A DNA stretch of 13,304 bases, from the NCBI GenBank assembly GCA_004555535.1, contig SFHU01000092.1:1-13304 (forward strand), written 5' to 3'. A program made the translations under genes and the position numbers. Below, one piece after another: positions 6,787-13,304 of this stretch. The stretch's first letter is position 1; each line of letters opens with the position of its first letter. Below the pieces are notes generated by a model. It searched no databases and was not told the origin of the DNA. It saw only the letters and a list, made by a program, of their open reading frames with translations. This DNA comes from Clostridiales bacterium. Its GTDB lineage: Bacteria; Bacillota; Clostridia; Christensenellales; Aristaeellaceae.

Positions 6787-7811
6787 AAACGCTGCTCAAA
6801 AAGGTCTTCAAGCGCTGGGAAGTGTTCCTGCTGGTGTTCCTGGTGCTCGAGTTCGTGGTGTTCGGCGCGGCCAATCCCAAGTTCCTGCGCCCGAACTCCA
6901 TCATGAACAGCATCGTCAACTACATCAGCGTCTGCATCATCTCCCTGTTCGTCACGCTGGTCATGATCACCGGCGGCATCGACATCCAGGCCCCCTCGAT
7001 CATTGGCCTGACGAGCATCATCATCGGCGTCCTCTGGAGCGACGCCGGGCTGAACATCTGGCTGGCTGTGGTCATCGCGGTGGCTGTGGCCGCGCTGTGC
7101 GGCGCGCTCTCGGGCTTTTTCATCGCCTACTGCGGCGTGCAGCCGATGGTCGTCACGCTGGGCGGCAGCTTCCTGTATTCGGGCCTGGCGCTGCTCGTCT
7201 CGAGCATGTCCGCGACGCCCGCCTATCAGGGCATCAGCGGCTTCCCGGCCAAGACGGAGGCAGGGCAGTATGTCGGCTTCCGCTTCCTGGGCAAGGGCAC
7301 GATTCTCGGCATTCCGACACAGATTGTCATCTATGCCGCACTGATTCTCCTGTGCGTCTGGATTCTGCATCGCACGAAGTACGGCGAGCGGCTTTACCTC
7401 ATCGGCGTCAACCAGCAGGCGGCGGAGTATTCCGGCATCAACACCCGCGCCGTCATCATGAGCACCTATGTGCTCTCCGCCGTCAGCGCCGCGCTGGCCG
7501 GCATGCTGCTGACCGCCAACGTCAATTCCGCCAAATACAACCTCGGCTCCGGCTATACGCTGGCCATCATCACCGCGGTCGTGCTGGGCGGCACGCTCAA
7601 CACCGGCGGCAAGGGCAGCATCCTGGGCACGGTGCTCGCCTCGCTGATCATCTGCATCCTGCGCTACGGCCTGCCGCTGTGCTTCAACGTCAGCACGCAG
7701 AACCTCGATCTGCCCGTGGGCATCATCCTGGTGCTCGTCGTGCTGGGCCGCGAGATCGCCGGCCAGAACATGCTTTCCCGCTTCTTCAGGCGCCGTAGAA
7801 AGCAAAGCTGA
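6783..7811 (+). CDS. lsrD: AI-2 import ABC transporter permease LsrD
   Basis: This 342-residue protein is the second permease subunit. It has the same fold as LsrC, with some nine to ten membrane segments. LsrD-like blocks are FGAANPKFL (27-35), GGIDIQAPSIIGL (64-76), VTLGGSFLYSGLALL (124-138), the YQGISGFP segment (148-155) and ITAVVLGGTLNTGGKGSI (263-280). The C terminus ends in a run of arginines and lysines that should stay in the cytoplasm. Its ATG overlaps the lsrC stop by four bases, and AAGGAGG (6767-6773) stands 9 nt before it, so translation is coupled to lsrC. The two permeases differ enough in sequence to form a heterodimer, as in enterics. Confidence 0.93.
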   Translation: MKTLLKKVFKRWEVFLLVFLVLEFVVFGAANPKFLRPNSIMNSIVNYISVCIISLFVTLVMITGGIDIQAPSIIGLTSIIIGVLWSDAGLNIWLAVVIAVAVAALCGALSGFFIAYCGVQPMVVTLGGSFLYSGLALLVSSMSATPAYQGISGFPAKTEAGQYVGFRFLGKGTILGIPTQIVIYAALILLCVWILHRTKYGERLYLIGVNQQAAEYSGINTRAVIMSTYVLSAVSAALAGMLLTANVNSAKYNLGSGYTLAIITAVVLGGTLNTGGKGSILGTVLASLIICILRYGLPLCFNVSTQNLDLPVGIILVLVVLGREIAGQNMLSRFFRRRRKQS

Positions 7812-7821
7812 TTCCCGAATT

Positions 7822-7848
7822 TCAGGAGGCGCTGTGAGCTCCTCTTGA
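7822..7848 (+). other. RNA hairpin between lsrD and lsrB
   Basis: Arms TCAGGAGG (7822-7829) and CCTCTTGA (7841-7848) pair over eight positions with one G-U pair. Inside them GCT (7831-7833) pairs with AGC (7837-7839) across a C/T mismatch. It is followed by GATAATAAAAAAA, not a T run, so it is not an intrinsic terminator for the operon. It may act as a stability or processing element setting lsrB above lsrACD (inference). Confidence 0.5.
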
Positions 7849-7879
7849 GATAATAAAAAAATGTAGGAGGAACCCAAAC

Positions 7880-8947
7880 ATGAAAAAGATTCTGGCGATG
7901 ATCCTTGTGCTGTGCATGGCGCTCACGCTGGTCTCTGCCGCCGTTGCCGAGGGCAAGAGCCCTGTGGACGGCATGACCGTTGCCTTCATCCCGAAGGTTT
8001 CCGGCAACTCGTTCTTCGAGGCCGCGAACGACGGCGCTCAGAAGTACGCGGCGGACTGGGGACTGACGGTCGACTATATCGGCTCCCCTGACGCTTCCGT
8101 GACCACCCAGCTGGAGCTGATCCAGCAGGCGATCGACAAGGGCGTGGACGCGATCTGCATCTCCTCTGTCGACGCGACCGCTCTTGACGAGAAGCTGACC
8201 GAGGCTCAGGAGGCCGGCATCTATGTCAGCACCTGGGACTCCGACGTCTCTCCGAACGCCCGTGCGCTGATGGTTTCCCAGGGCACCGCGGACGTCCTTG
8301 GCCCGATGCTCGTCGAGATGGGCGTTGAGTCCCTCAAGGAGCGCGGCGTTGACATCACTGGCGAAGTGAAGTACGTCTGGCACTTCTCCAACCCGTCCGT
8401 GGCCGACCAGAACTCCTGGTACGTCGCCGGCGACGCCTACATCAAGGAGAACTACCCGAGCTGGGTGGCCGTCCATGATCCGTACTACTCCAACCAGGAT
8501 CCGGCGACCTCCGTCAGCGTTGGCGAGTCCATCTTCGAGGCCTATCCGGACGTCGATCTGATCATCTGCAACGACTCCACCGCTCTGCCGGGCCAGTGCG
8601 GCGCTGCCCAGAACAAGGGCCTGACCGCTGCTGACGTCACCATCACCGGCTTCTGCCCGCCCTCCGGCATGACCACCTACCTGGAGAACGGCATCTGCAC
8701 CCGTTGGGGCCTGTGGGATTGCGGCATCCAGGGCGCTCTGGGCTGCTACCTGGCCGCCTATGTGTCCGCCGGCAACACCGTGAAGGTCGGCGACACCGTT
8801 GACGTGCCTGGCATCGGCACCGTCGAAATCCTCGCCAACGGCGATCTCGTCGAGGGCCAGGAGACTGCTGCGGAGAACAACGGCGTCGTGCTGCTGCCCG
8901 AGCGTGTTGTCTTCACCGCGGAGAACGTGGCGGACTATCCGTTCTAA
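7880..8947 (+). CDS. lsrB: AI-2-binding protein LsrB, with variant ligand pocket
   Basis: LsrB is the extracytoplasmic receptor that captures AI-2 and hands it to LsrCD. The 355-residue protein begins with a signal peptide (KK, hydrophobic core at 4-19, cleavage likely after AVA at 21-23). There is no lipobox cysteine, which is odd for a Gram-positive binding protein. The mature part is a two-lobe sugar-binding fold. Of the classical AI-2 contacts of enteric LsrB (K35, D116, D166, Q167, P220, A222), the first four are present as K39 (FIPK), D120 (TWDSD) and D176-Q177 (VADQN). The last two are changed to N231 and S233 (NDSTALP). Seven cysteines in the mature part are also unusual. AGGAGG (7865-7870) lies 9 nt before the start. 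Codons such as GCT, GTT and CGT are commoner than in its neighbours, which fits high expression. The C terminus (VVLLPERVVF) matches LsrB well. Confidence 0.93.
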   Translation: MKKILAMILVLCMALTLVSAAVAEGKSPVDGMTVAFIPKVSGNSFFEAANDGAQKYAADWGLTVDYIGSPDASVTTQLELIQQAIDKGVDAICISSVDATALDEKLTEAQEAGIYVSTWDSDVSPNARALMVSQGTADVLGPMLVEMGVESLKERGVDITGEVKYVWHFSNPSVADQNSWYVAGDAYIKENYPSWVAVHDPYYSNQDPATSVSVGESIFEAYPDVDLIICNDSTALPGQCGAAQNKGLTAADVTITGFCPPSGMTTYLENGICTRWGLWDCGIQGALGCYLAAYVSAGNTVKVGDTVDVPGIGTVEILANGDLVEGQETAAENNGVVLLPERVVFTAENVADYPF

Positions 8948-8965
8948 TCCTCGTACATGCTTTGC

Positions 8966-8992
8966 AGGAGGAGCCCCTTGCGGGCCCCTCCT
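8966..8992 (+). other. RNA hairpin after lsrB (stabiliser or weak terminator)
   Basis: An 11-position stem pairs AGGAGGAGCCC (8966-8976) with GGGCCCCTCCT (8982-8992), with one A/C mismatch and a 5-base loop. The bases after it (CTTCTGG) are only a poor T tract. It may therefore protect the 3' end of an lsrB message or attenuate transcription into lsrF. Confidence 0.55.
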
Positions 8993-9039
8993 CTTCTGGT
9001 GAAGGCTGCGGCATGACGCGGCGTTTGCCTCTGCTTCCG

Positions 9040-9051
9040 TTCCGGCCGGAA
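9040..9051. repeat. Perfect 12-bp palindrome in the lsrB-lsrF gap
   Basis: TTCCGGCCGGAA is its own reverse complement. It lies 68 bases before the lsrF start codon, in a 171-bp gap with no other obvious promoter. It could be a protein site or part of leader RNA structure; no function can be assigned. Confidence 0.35.
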
Positions 9052-9118
9052 GAACCGTTCGTCAGCGCCGGAAATGCACCGGATTCAAGCCGGCTTCAAG
9101 AAAGGAAGATGGATTCAC

Positions 9119-10000
9119 ATGGCGGATAAAGACGGACTCAAGGTCGCAAAGGACTATCATACGGACGTGCCGTTTGCCAACCAGGGCAGCTTCCACGTCA
9201 AAGGCGCGAACAACCTCGACTGGGGCATGAAGCGCCACCTCTCCAACATCTTTGACCCCAAGAGCGGCAACACGGTCATGTTTGCCTTTGACCACGGCTA
9301 CTTCATGGGCTCCACCGCGGGCCTGGAGCGCCTGGATCTCGTGATCCCGAAGCTCGCCGAGCAGATCGACGTGTTCATGGGCACGCGCGGCGCGCTGCGC
9401 ACCTGCGTCCCGCCGACGTACCGCAAGGGCGTCGCCCTGCGCGTGACGAGCGGCTCCTCCATGCTCAACGACGACCTGAGCCACGAGGTCGTCGCGGTGG
9501 ACATCGAGGATGCCATCCGCATGAACGCGGACTGCATCGCCGTGCAGACCTTCATCGGCGCGGACGGCCAGCTCTCCTCGATCGACAACCTCTCCCGCTG
9601 CATCAACGCCGGCATGCGCTACAGCATCCCGACGCTGGGCGTCGTCGCCGTGGGCAAGCAGATGGAGCGCACGGACCGTTTCTTCAAGCTCGCCACCCGC
9701 ATCATCGCGGAGATGGGCGTGCAGCTCGTGAAGACCTACTACTGCGACAACTTCGAGGAGGTCGTCGCGGCGTGCCCGGTGCCGATCGTCGTCGCGGGCG
9801 GCAAGAAGCTGCCGGAGGATGAGGCGCTGACGATGGCGTACCGTTCCATTCAGGGCGGCGCACGCGGCCTGGACATGGGCCGCAACATCTTCCAGAGCGA
9901 GCATCCGGTCGAGATGGCGAAGGCGATCCGCATGATCGTCCACCAGGGCGCGACCGACAAGGAAGCCTTCGAATTCTACACCGACGCGATCCACGCGTAA
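9119..10000 (+). CDS. lsrF: LsrF, 3-hydroxy-2,4-pentadione 5-phosphate thiolase
   Basis: LsrF ends AI-2 breakdown by transferring an acetyl group from 3-hydroxy-2,4-pentadione 5-phosphate to CoA, giving dihydroxyacetone phosphate and acetyl-CoA. The 293-residue protein is an aldolase-like TIM barrel. Blocks shared with the enteric enzyme are LDWGM (33-37), FAFDHGYF (55-62), CPVPIVVAGGKKLPE (219-233) and DMGRNIFQSEHPV (252-264). The Schiff-base lysine should be K205 in VKTYY, equal to K203 of the E. coli enzyme. The start at 9119 is chosen because the N terminus MADKDG matches LsrF and GGAAG lies about 10 nt before it; the open frame extends further upstream without a better site. It is the last clear lsr gene; lsrG, which follows lsrF in enterics, is absent here. 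Confidence 0.95.
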   Translation: MADKDGLKVAKDYHTDVPFANQGSFHVKGANNLDWGMKRHLSNIFDPKSGNTVMFAFDHGYFMGSTAGLERLDLVIPKLAEQIDVFMGTRGALRTCVPPTYRKGVALRVTSGSSMLNDDLSHEVVAVDIEDAIRMNADCIAVQTFIGADGQLSSIDNLSRCINAGMRYSIPTLGVVAVGKQMERTDRFFKLATRIIAEMGVQLVKTYYCDNFEEVVAACPVPIVVAGGKKLPEDEALTMAYRSIQGGARGLDMGRNIFQSEHPVEMAKAIRMIVHQGATDKEAFEFYTDAIHA

Positions 10001-10234
10001 GTCGGGCGAAGGCGGAAAACCACGGTTTGAACCGGATCCGGAGTCCGGGCCGGTCAGACATACAAAAGAAGAGAGCTATGAGGAAGAGGGGGACGATGAA
10101 GCAGCGGCTTTGTCGTCCCTTTCCTCTGAGAGGCAAACGGCGCAAACGATCGGCCTCGTGTGCGAAAGCCGGGAGAGAAGCCGTGCCGTTCGGAAATGGA
10201 AGCGGCCGCTGGCCGCAGAAGGGGGAAAGAGAAT
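10001..10234 (+). other. Structured intergenic region between lsrF and the AEC permease gene
   Basis: No gene is supported here. A hairpin at 10031-10054 pairs ACCGG with CCGGT and CCGG with CCGG, with a small internal loop, and has no T run after it. A second short hairpin, GCGGCC-GCT-GGCCGC (10202-10216), sits just before the ribosome binding site of the permease gene (10219-10225). I see no convincing promoter, so read-through from the lsr operon is possible. Confidence 0.45.
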
Positions 10235-11170
10235 ATGGTGGTTTCCATTGTCGCCATGGTGCTGCCCGTGCTCGCGATGATTGCGCTGGGGCGCTTCTGC
10301 GCGTCCAGCGGCATCCTCAACGACGAGCGCCACGCGGGCCTGAAAGCGTTGATCGGCGATATCCTGCTGCCGGTCGTGCTGTTCCGCGCGTTCTTCACAG
10401 CGGAATACGGCGGCAAGCTGATGCTGGTGTTCGTGCTGGTGTTCATCGGCTGCCTGATCGCGCTGCTGGCCGGCTACGCGCTGCGCCGCTTCGTGAGGCC
10501 CTATGACCGGTTCATGCCGCTGCTGATGACCTCCTTTGAGGGCGGCATGCTCGGCTACGCGCTCTATGCGCTGCTCGCGGGCGCGGACAAGACCGCGACC
10601 TATGCGATGGTCGATATCGGTCAAACGATGTTCGCCTACACGGTGTTCCTCGCGGCGCTCAAGTCCGCGGGCGGCGAGCGCATGACGCCCAAGGCCATGC
10701 TGCGCAACATGCTGACCAACAGGGCCTGCATCGGCATGCTGCTGGGCATCCTGTTGGGCGCGCTGGGCGTCTACAGGGCGATTGCGCCGACCGGCGCGGG
10801 GAAGATCCTCATGTCGCTGATCGACTTCATCACGGCGCCGACCTCCGCGCTGATCCTGCTGGTGGTGGGCTATCAGCTCAAAATCAGCAAAAGCCTGCTC
10901 AGGCCTGTCGCCACGACGCTGGCGCTGCGTCTGGGCGTGATGGCCTGCGTGATGGCGCTCGTCTCCGGCGTGCTCTTTGCGATCATCCCGTATGAAAAGC
11001 CGCTGATGCTCGCGCTGATGCTCCAGTACACGCTGCCCGCGCCGTTCATTATCCCGCTGTATGCGGACATGGGCGACGACGGCGAGTACGTTTCCACGAC
11101 GCTGAGCCTGGGCACGGTGCTGGCCGTTCTGCTGTTCTTCGGCGTGGCGGCGTTCAGCGTGATGGCGTAA
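10235..11170 (+). CDS. AEC-family (auxin efflux carrier type) permease
   Basis: The 311-residue protein is almost wholly hydrophobic, with about ten membrane segments in two halves joined by a polar stretch near residues 144-160, as in the AEC family. Family-like segments are LLPVVLFRAF (44-53), the glycine-rich FEGGMLGYAL (101-110), TAPTSALILLVVGYQL (200-215) and YTLPAPFIIPLYAD (265-278). Members of this family carry organic anions or related small molecules, and the substrate here cannot be read from the sequence. The start at 10235 has GGGGG 9 nt upstream and places the first membrane helix at the N terminus; a GTG far upstream would add a polar, arginine-rich tail and is unlikely. It follows lsrF in the same direction without a clear terminator. 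A role in moving AI-2 or a breakdown product is conceivable but unproven. Confidence 0.85.
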   Translation: MVVSIVAMVLPVLAMIALGRFCASSGILNDERHAGLKALIGDILLPVVLFRAFFTAEYGGKLMLVFVLVFIGCLIALLAGYALRRFVRPYDRFMPLLMTSFEGGMLGYALYALLAGADKTATYAMVDIGQTMFAYTVFLAALKSAGGERMTPKAMLRNMLTNRACIGMLLGILLGALGVYRAIAPTGAGKILMSLIDFITAPTSALILLVVGYQLKISKSLLRPVATTLALRLGVMACVMALVSGVLFAIIPYEKPLMLALMLQYTLPAPFIIPLYADMGDDGEYVSTTLSLGTVLAVLLFFGVAAFSVMA

Positions 11171-11176
11171 GACGGG

Positions 11177-11212
11177 AAAAAACAAGAGGCTCCGGACGAT
11201 CCGGAGCCTCTT
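11177..11212 (-). terminator. Strong terminator between the MATE and AEC genes (bidirectional)
   Basis: A perfect 13-bp stem (AAGAGGCTCCGGA at 11184-11196, its complement at 11200-11212) has a CGA loop. On the minus strand it is followed by G and then six T (complement of 11177-11182), an ideal terminator 18 bases after the MATE stop codon. On the plus strand it is followed only by TG but the stem ends in CTTT, so it may also stop the AEC transcript. Confidence 0.9.
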
Positions 11213-11230
11213 TGCATGGAAAGGAAAAGG

Positions 11231-12568
11231 TTAATCCGCGGCGCGCTCCTCGGGCGTAAAGCGGGCCAGAACGCGCTTCCAGAGGACGAGGAAGATGATG
11301 GCGAGGACGGTGAAGGTCAGCCCCCAGGAGACCGGATAGGACAGCAGCAGGCAGCCCATCGTCGTCCTGGCGCGGAACACGGTCACAACCCAGAGAATGC
11401 GGAACGCGCAGGCGCCCAGGAGCGAGACGATCATCGGCAGCAGCGAATAGCCGACGCCGCGCAGCACGCCGGTCATCACGTCCATGATGCCGCAGAGGAA
11501 GTACGGGCCGCAGACGTAGAAGATGCGGATGAGCCCGGCGGCGATGACGTTCGGATCGCCGGTGTACAGGCTCAGCAGCTGCCTGCCGAAGACGCAGGAG
11601 AGCAGACCCAGCACCAGGCCGAAGAGGAAGGCCCAGCACAGGCAGACCTTCAGCGAGCGGATGACGCGATTGGGCTTGCGCGCGCCCATGTTCTGGCCGG
11701 CAAAGCAGGTGATCGCCTGCTGGAAGGTGTTCATCGCCTGATAGACGAAGTTGCTGATGTTCATGCCCGCCGCGTTACCGGCGACGTTGGACAGGGAGAA
11801 GACGGAGCTCTGGATGCCCGCCGGCAGGCCGATGCGGATGATCTGCAGGAGCATCGCGCCGTTGATGTGCAGGCGGCGGGGAATCAGGCGCGTCGGCCCG
11901 TCCATCAGCATCAGCGAGCGAACGACCAGCACGGCGGAGACGACCTGGGAGAGGATCGTCGCCAGCGCGACGCCCGCGACGCTCATGTGCAGCGCGATGA
12001 CAAAGAACAGGTTGAGCACGATGTTGACCACGCCCGCGATGGTCAGGAAGTAGAGCGGGCGTTTCGTGTCGCCCACGGCGCGGAGCACGGCGGCGCAGAA
12101 GTTGTAGAGCATCTGCACCGGAATGCCGATGAAGAGGATGCGCACATACAGCACGGCCAGGTCGATGACGTCGTCTGGCGAGCCCATGAGCGTGAGCAGC
12201 GGGCGCGCGGCCGTGATGCCGATGACGGAGAGGCACAGTCCGCCCACCACCGAGAGCAGCACGGCGGTGTGGACGGTCTCGCGGACATTGTCGCTTTCCC
12301 GCGCGCCGGTAAAGCGCGCGACAAGCACGTTGACGCCGACGGAAAGCCCGATGAACAGGCTGATGATCAGGTTGTTGAGCGAGCCGACAGAGCCGACGGC
12401 GGCCAGCGCTTCGTTGCCGGCAAACCGGCCGACGACGATGGTGTCCGCCGCGTTGAAGAGCAGCTGGAGGATGCCGGAAAGCATGATCGGCAGCGCGAAG
12501 AGCAGCACCTTGGAAAACAGCGGCCCCTGGGTCATATCCATGGTGCGATGGGCGGAGGTCTTGAACAT
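11231..12568 (-). CDS. MATE-family multidrug/Na+ antiporter, with an apparent short deletion
   Basis: The 445-residue membrane protein belongs to the MATE efflux family (two bundles of six helices, Na+ or H+ coupled export). Typical features are the N-terminal QGPLFSKVLLFALPIMLSGI (14-33), LFNAADTIVVGRFAG (37-51), a second-helix loop SVGVNVLVARFTGA (76-89), AAVLRAVGDTKRPL (159-172) and FAGQNMGARKPN (289-300). The start at 12568 has AAAGGAG six bases upstream; the frame extends further but without hydrophobic or MATE-like sequence. At residue 262/263 the sequence passes directly from SLSNV to AGNAAG. In relatives I know, about 14 residues of the form xIQSSxNSFGxxxx lie there, so TM7 and its loop look shortened, in frame. 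It has its own promoter and terminator and is probably unrelated to the lsr genes. The substrate is unknown. Confidence 0.9.
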   Translation of the reverse strand: MFKTSAHRTMDMTQGPLFSKVLLFALPIMLSGILQLLFNAADTIVVGRFAGNEALAAVGSVGSLNNLIISLFIGLSVGVNVLVARFTGARESDNVRETVHTAVLLSVVGGLCLSVIGITAARPLLTLMGSPDDVIDLAVLYVRILFIGIPVQMLYNFCAAVLRAVGDTKRPLYFLTIAGVVNIVLNLFFVIALHMSVAGVALATILSQVVSAVLVVRSLMLMDGPTRLIPRRLHINGAMLLQIIRIGLPAGIQSSVFSLSNVAGNAAGMNISNFVYQAMNTFQQAITCFAGQNMGARKPNRVIRSLKVCLCWAFLFGLVLGLLSCVFGRQLLSLYTGDPNVIAAGLIRIFYVCGPYFLCGIMDVMTGVLRGVGYSLLPMIVSLLGACAFRILWVVTVFRARTTMGCLLLSYPVSWGLTFTVLAIIFLVLWKRVLARFTPEERAAD

Positions 12569-12653
12569 GGGTTTCTCCTTTGGCGATCTGTTGCCGTCTG
12601 CCTCCGGCAAGCGGGGAAATATCGGGTACGCAGCACGGGCAGACAACGCTACC

Positions 12654-12681
12654 ATTATAGCACGGTTTGACGCAATGTTAA
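12654..12681 (-). promoter_or_regulatory. Promoter of the MATE gene
   Basis: On the minus strand, TTAACA (12681-12676) and a perfect TATAAT (12659-12654) are separated by 16 bases. TG one base before the -10 gives an extended -10. Transcription should start near 12647, leaving a leader of about 79 nt. The leader contains a small hairpin (TTGCCG at 12591-12596 with CGGCAA at 12605-12610). Confidence 0.75.
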
Positions 12682-12775
12682 GGGATTCTTCGAAATTTGT
12701 AAAGAAATCCACCCTTTGTGCGCGGAAAGGAAAAGTGCTGCAGTTTGAACAAGACGCCGGCAGGAGACAACAAAG

Positions 12776-12808
12776 GAGGGCGGCAGGATGTACCATCCCG
12801 CCGCCCTC
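12776..12808 (-). terminator. Probable terminator of the TRAP-transporter unit
   Basis: A 15-position stem (12776-12790 with 12794-12808; one A/C mismatch, loop TAC) is very GC-rich. On the minus strand it is followed by CTTTGTTGTC, an interrupted T tract. It begins 43 bases after the TRAP permease stop codon. Confidence 0.7.
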
Positions 12809-12851
12809 AGGGAAGCGCGTTCAGAGTGAGCCATTTCAGACAAGAGCGCCG

Positions 12852-13304
12852 TCAGGCAATGAAGCCCGGAATGAACAGCGGCCCGTAGACGATGAAGAGG
12901 AACACGACGATCAGGCCGAGCAGATAGGGAATGACGGCCTTGGAAATCTTCGTCAGCGGCAGATTGGTGATGCCGGAGGCGACGAACAGGTTGATGGCGA
13001 CCGGCGGCGTGATCATGCCGATGGCGATGCCCACGACGAAGAGAACGCCGAAGTGCAGCGTGGAGATACCCAGCGCGCGAATCAGCGGCAGGAAGACCGG
13101 CGTGAGCAGGATGATCGCGGAGGAGGTCTCCATGAAGACGCCCGCGACGAGGATGATCAGCGAGATCAGGAAGAGGATGATGTACTTGTTGGTGGAAATG
13201 CTCAGCACGGCGGCGGAGATCGTCTCCGGAATCTTCCAGTTGGCCAGCGCCCAGCCGAACGGGCCGGAGCAGGCGATGATGATCATGATGACGGCGCTGG
13301 TCTT
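12852..13304 (-). CDS. TRAP transporter large permease, DctM family (C-terminal part; runs off the window)
   Basis: Only the last 150 residues are in the window; the reading frame is open to the right edge, so the gene is partial and its start is not seen. It is a hydrophobic protein with about four to five membrane segments. The pattern METSSAIILLTPVFLPLIRA, then LGISTLHFGVLFV, then IGMITPPVAINLFVASGI is characteristic of the large (12-TM) subunit of tripartite ATP-independent periplasmic (TRAP) transporters, which import organic acids such as dicarboxylates or sialic acid using a Na+ gradient. The protein ends in GPLFIPGFIA. The small permease and binding protein would be expected further right. 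The substrate cannot be told from this fragment. A probable terminator follows 43 bases downstream. Confidence 0.9.
   Translation of the reverse strand, partial: KTSAVIMIIIACSGPFGWALANWKIPETISAAVLSISTNKYIILFLISLIILVAGVFMETSSAIILLTPVFLPLIRALGISTLHFGVLFVVGIAIGMITPPVAINLFVASGITNLPLTKISKAVIPYLLGLIVVFLFIVYGPLFIPGFIA

Noticed and set aside
6639..7877. Long minus-strand open frame antisense to lsrD
   Set aside because: It has the same Ala/Asp/His/Gln-rich composition with no family motifs; lsrD on the other strand is certain. Similar shadows opposite lsrA (4217-5281) and the AEC gene (10076-11185) were dropped for the same reason.
9013..9129. 38-codon ORF in the lsrB-lsrF gap that overlaps the lsrF start
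   Set aside because: Its stop overlaps the start of lsrF, which would suit a leader peptide. The ribosome binding site is weak, the composition is unremarkable and no regulatory codon run is present.
4211..10000. Reading the locus as a ribose or generic pentose (Rbs-type) transporter
   Set aside because: The kinase matches LsrK rather than ribokinase, LsrF is present, the regulator is SorC-type LsrR, and gene order and ABC motifs are those of Lsr. AI-2 is by far the better reading, although the LsrB pocket is variant.
10079..10506. ORF beginning before the AEC gene in another frame
   Set aside because: It is arginine-rich, has no domain, and runs into the AEC coding sequence in a shadow frame.
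11216..12670. Long plus-strand open frame (about 484 codons) antisense to the MATE gene
   Set aside because: The translation is rich in Arg, Asp, Gln, His and Gly with no recognisable domain, as expected for the complement of a GC-rich hydrophobic gene. The MATE reading is clear.

Overview
The window looks like chromosomal DNA of a GC-rich member of the Clostridia (Bacillota). Three things suggest this: strong AGGAGG-type ribosome binding sites, near-consensus TTGACA/TATAAT promoters separated by AT-rich leaders, and a secreted binding protein whose signal peptide has the style common in gut Clostridia (possibly Christensenellales). This placement is inference; no rRNA or marker gene is present.

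The core (about 1.05-10.0 kb) is a complete autoinducer-2 (AI-2) uptake and processing locus of the Lsr type, arranged as two divergent units. The leftward unit is lsrR (repressor), lsrK (AI-2 kinase) and a small cupin gene. The rightward unit is lsrA, lsrC, lsrD (ABC importer), lsrB (binding protein) and lsrF (terminal thiolase). By the known enteric pathway, LsrB captures AI-2, LsrACD imports it, LsrK phosphorylates it, phospho-AI-2 relieves LsrR repression, and the product is isomerised and then cleaved by LsrF to dihydroxyacetone phosphate and acetyl-CoA. The enteric isomerase gene lsrG is absent. A single-domain cupin stands in the kinase operon instead and is the best candidate for a non-homologous replacement. 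LsrB keeps four of the six classical AI-2 contacts but changes the other two. The 266-bp lsrR/lsrA intergenic region carries two back-to-back, almost perfect sigma-A promoters, each with a copy of the same half-palindromic motif close to its start site. lsrB is bracketed by two RNA hairpins and uses more U-ending codons than its neighbours, which suggests that it is made in excess of the permease.

Left flank: an AT-rich stretch (1-316) with a good promoter and repeat elements, leading to a cysteine-rich TetR-type regulator. It ends in convergent terminators facing the cupin gene.

Right flank: an AEC-family (auxin efflux carrier type) permease lies in the same direction 234 bp after lsrF. A strong hairpin that can terminate transcription from both sides separates it from a leftward MATE efflux gene. 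That gene appears to lack about 14 residues around TM7. Last comes the C-terminal part of a TRAP-transporter large permease (DctM family) that runs off the right edge.

No tRNA, rRNA, CRISPR array, insertion sequence or phage gene was seen.
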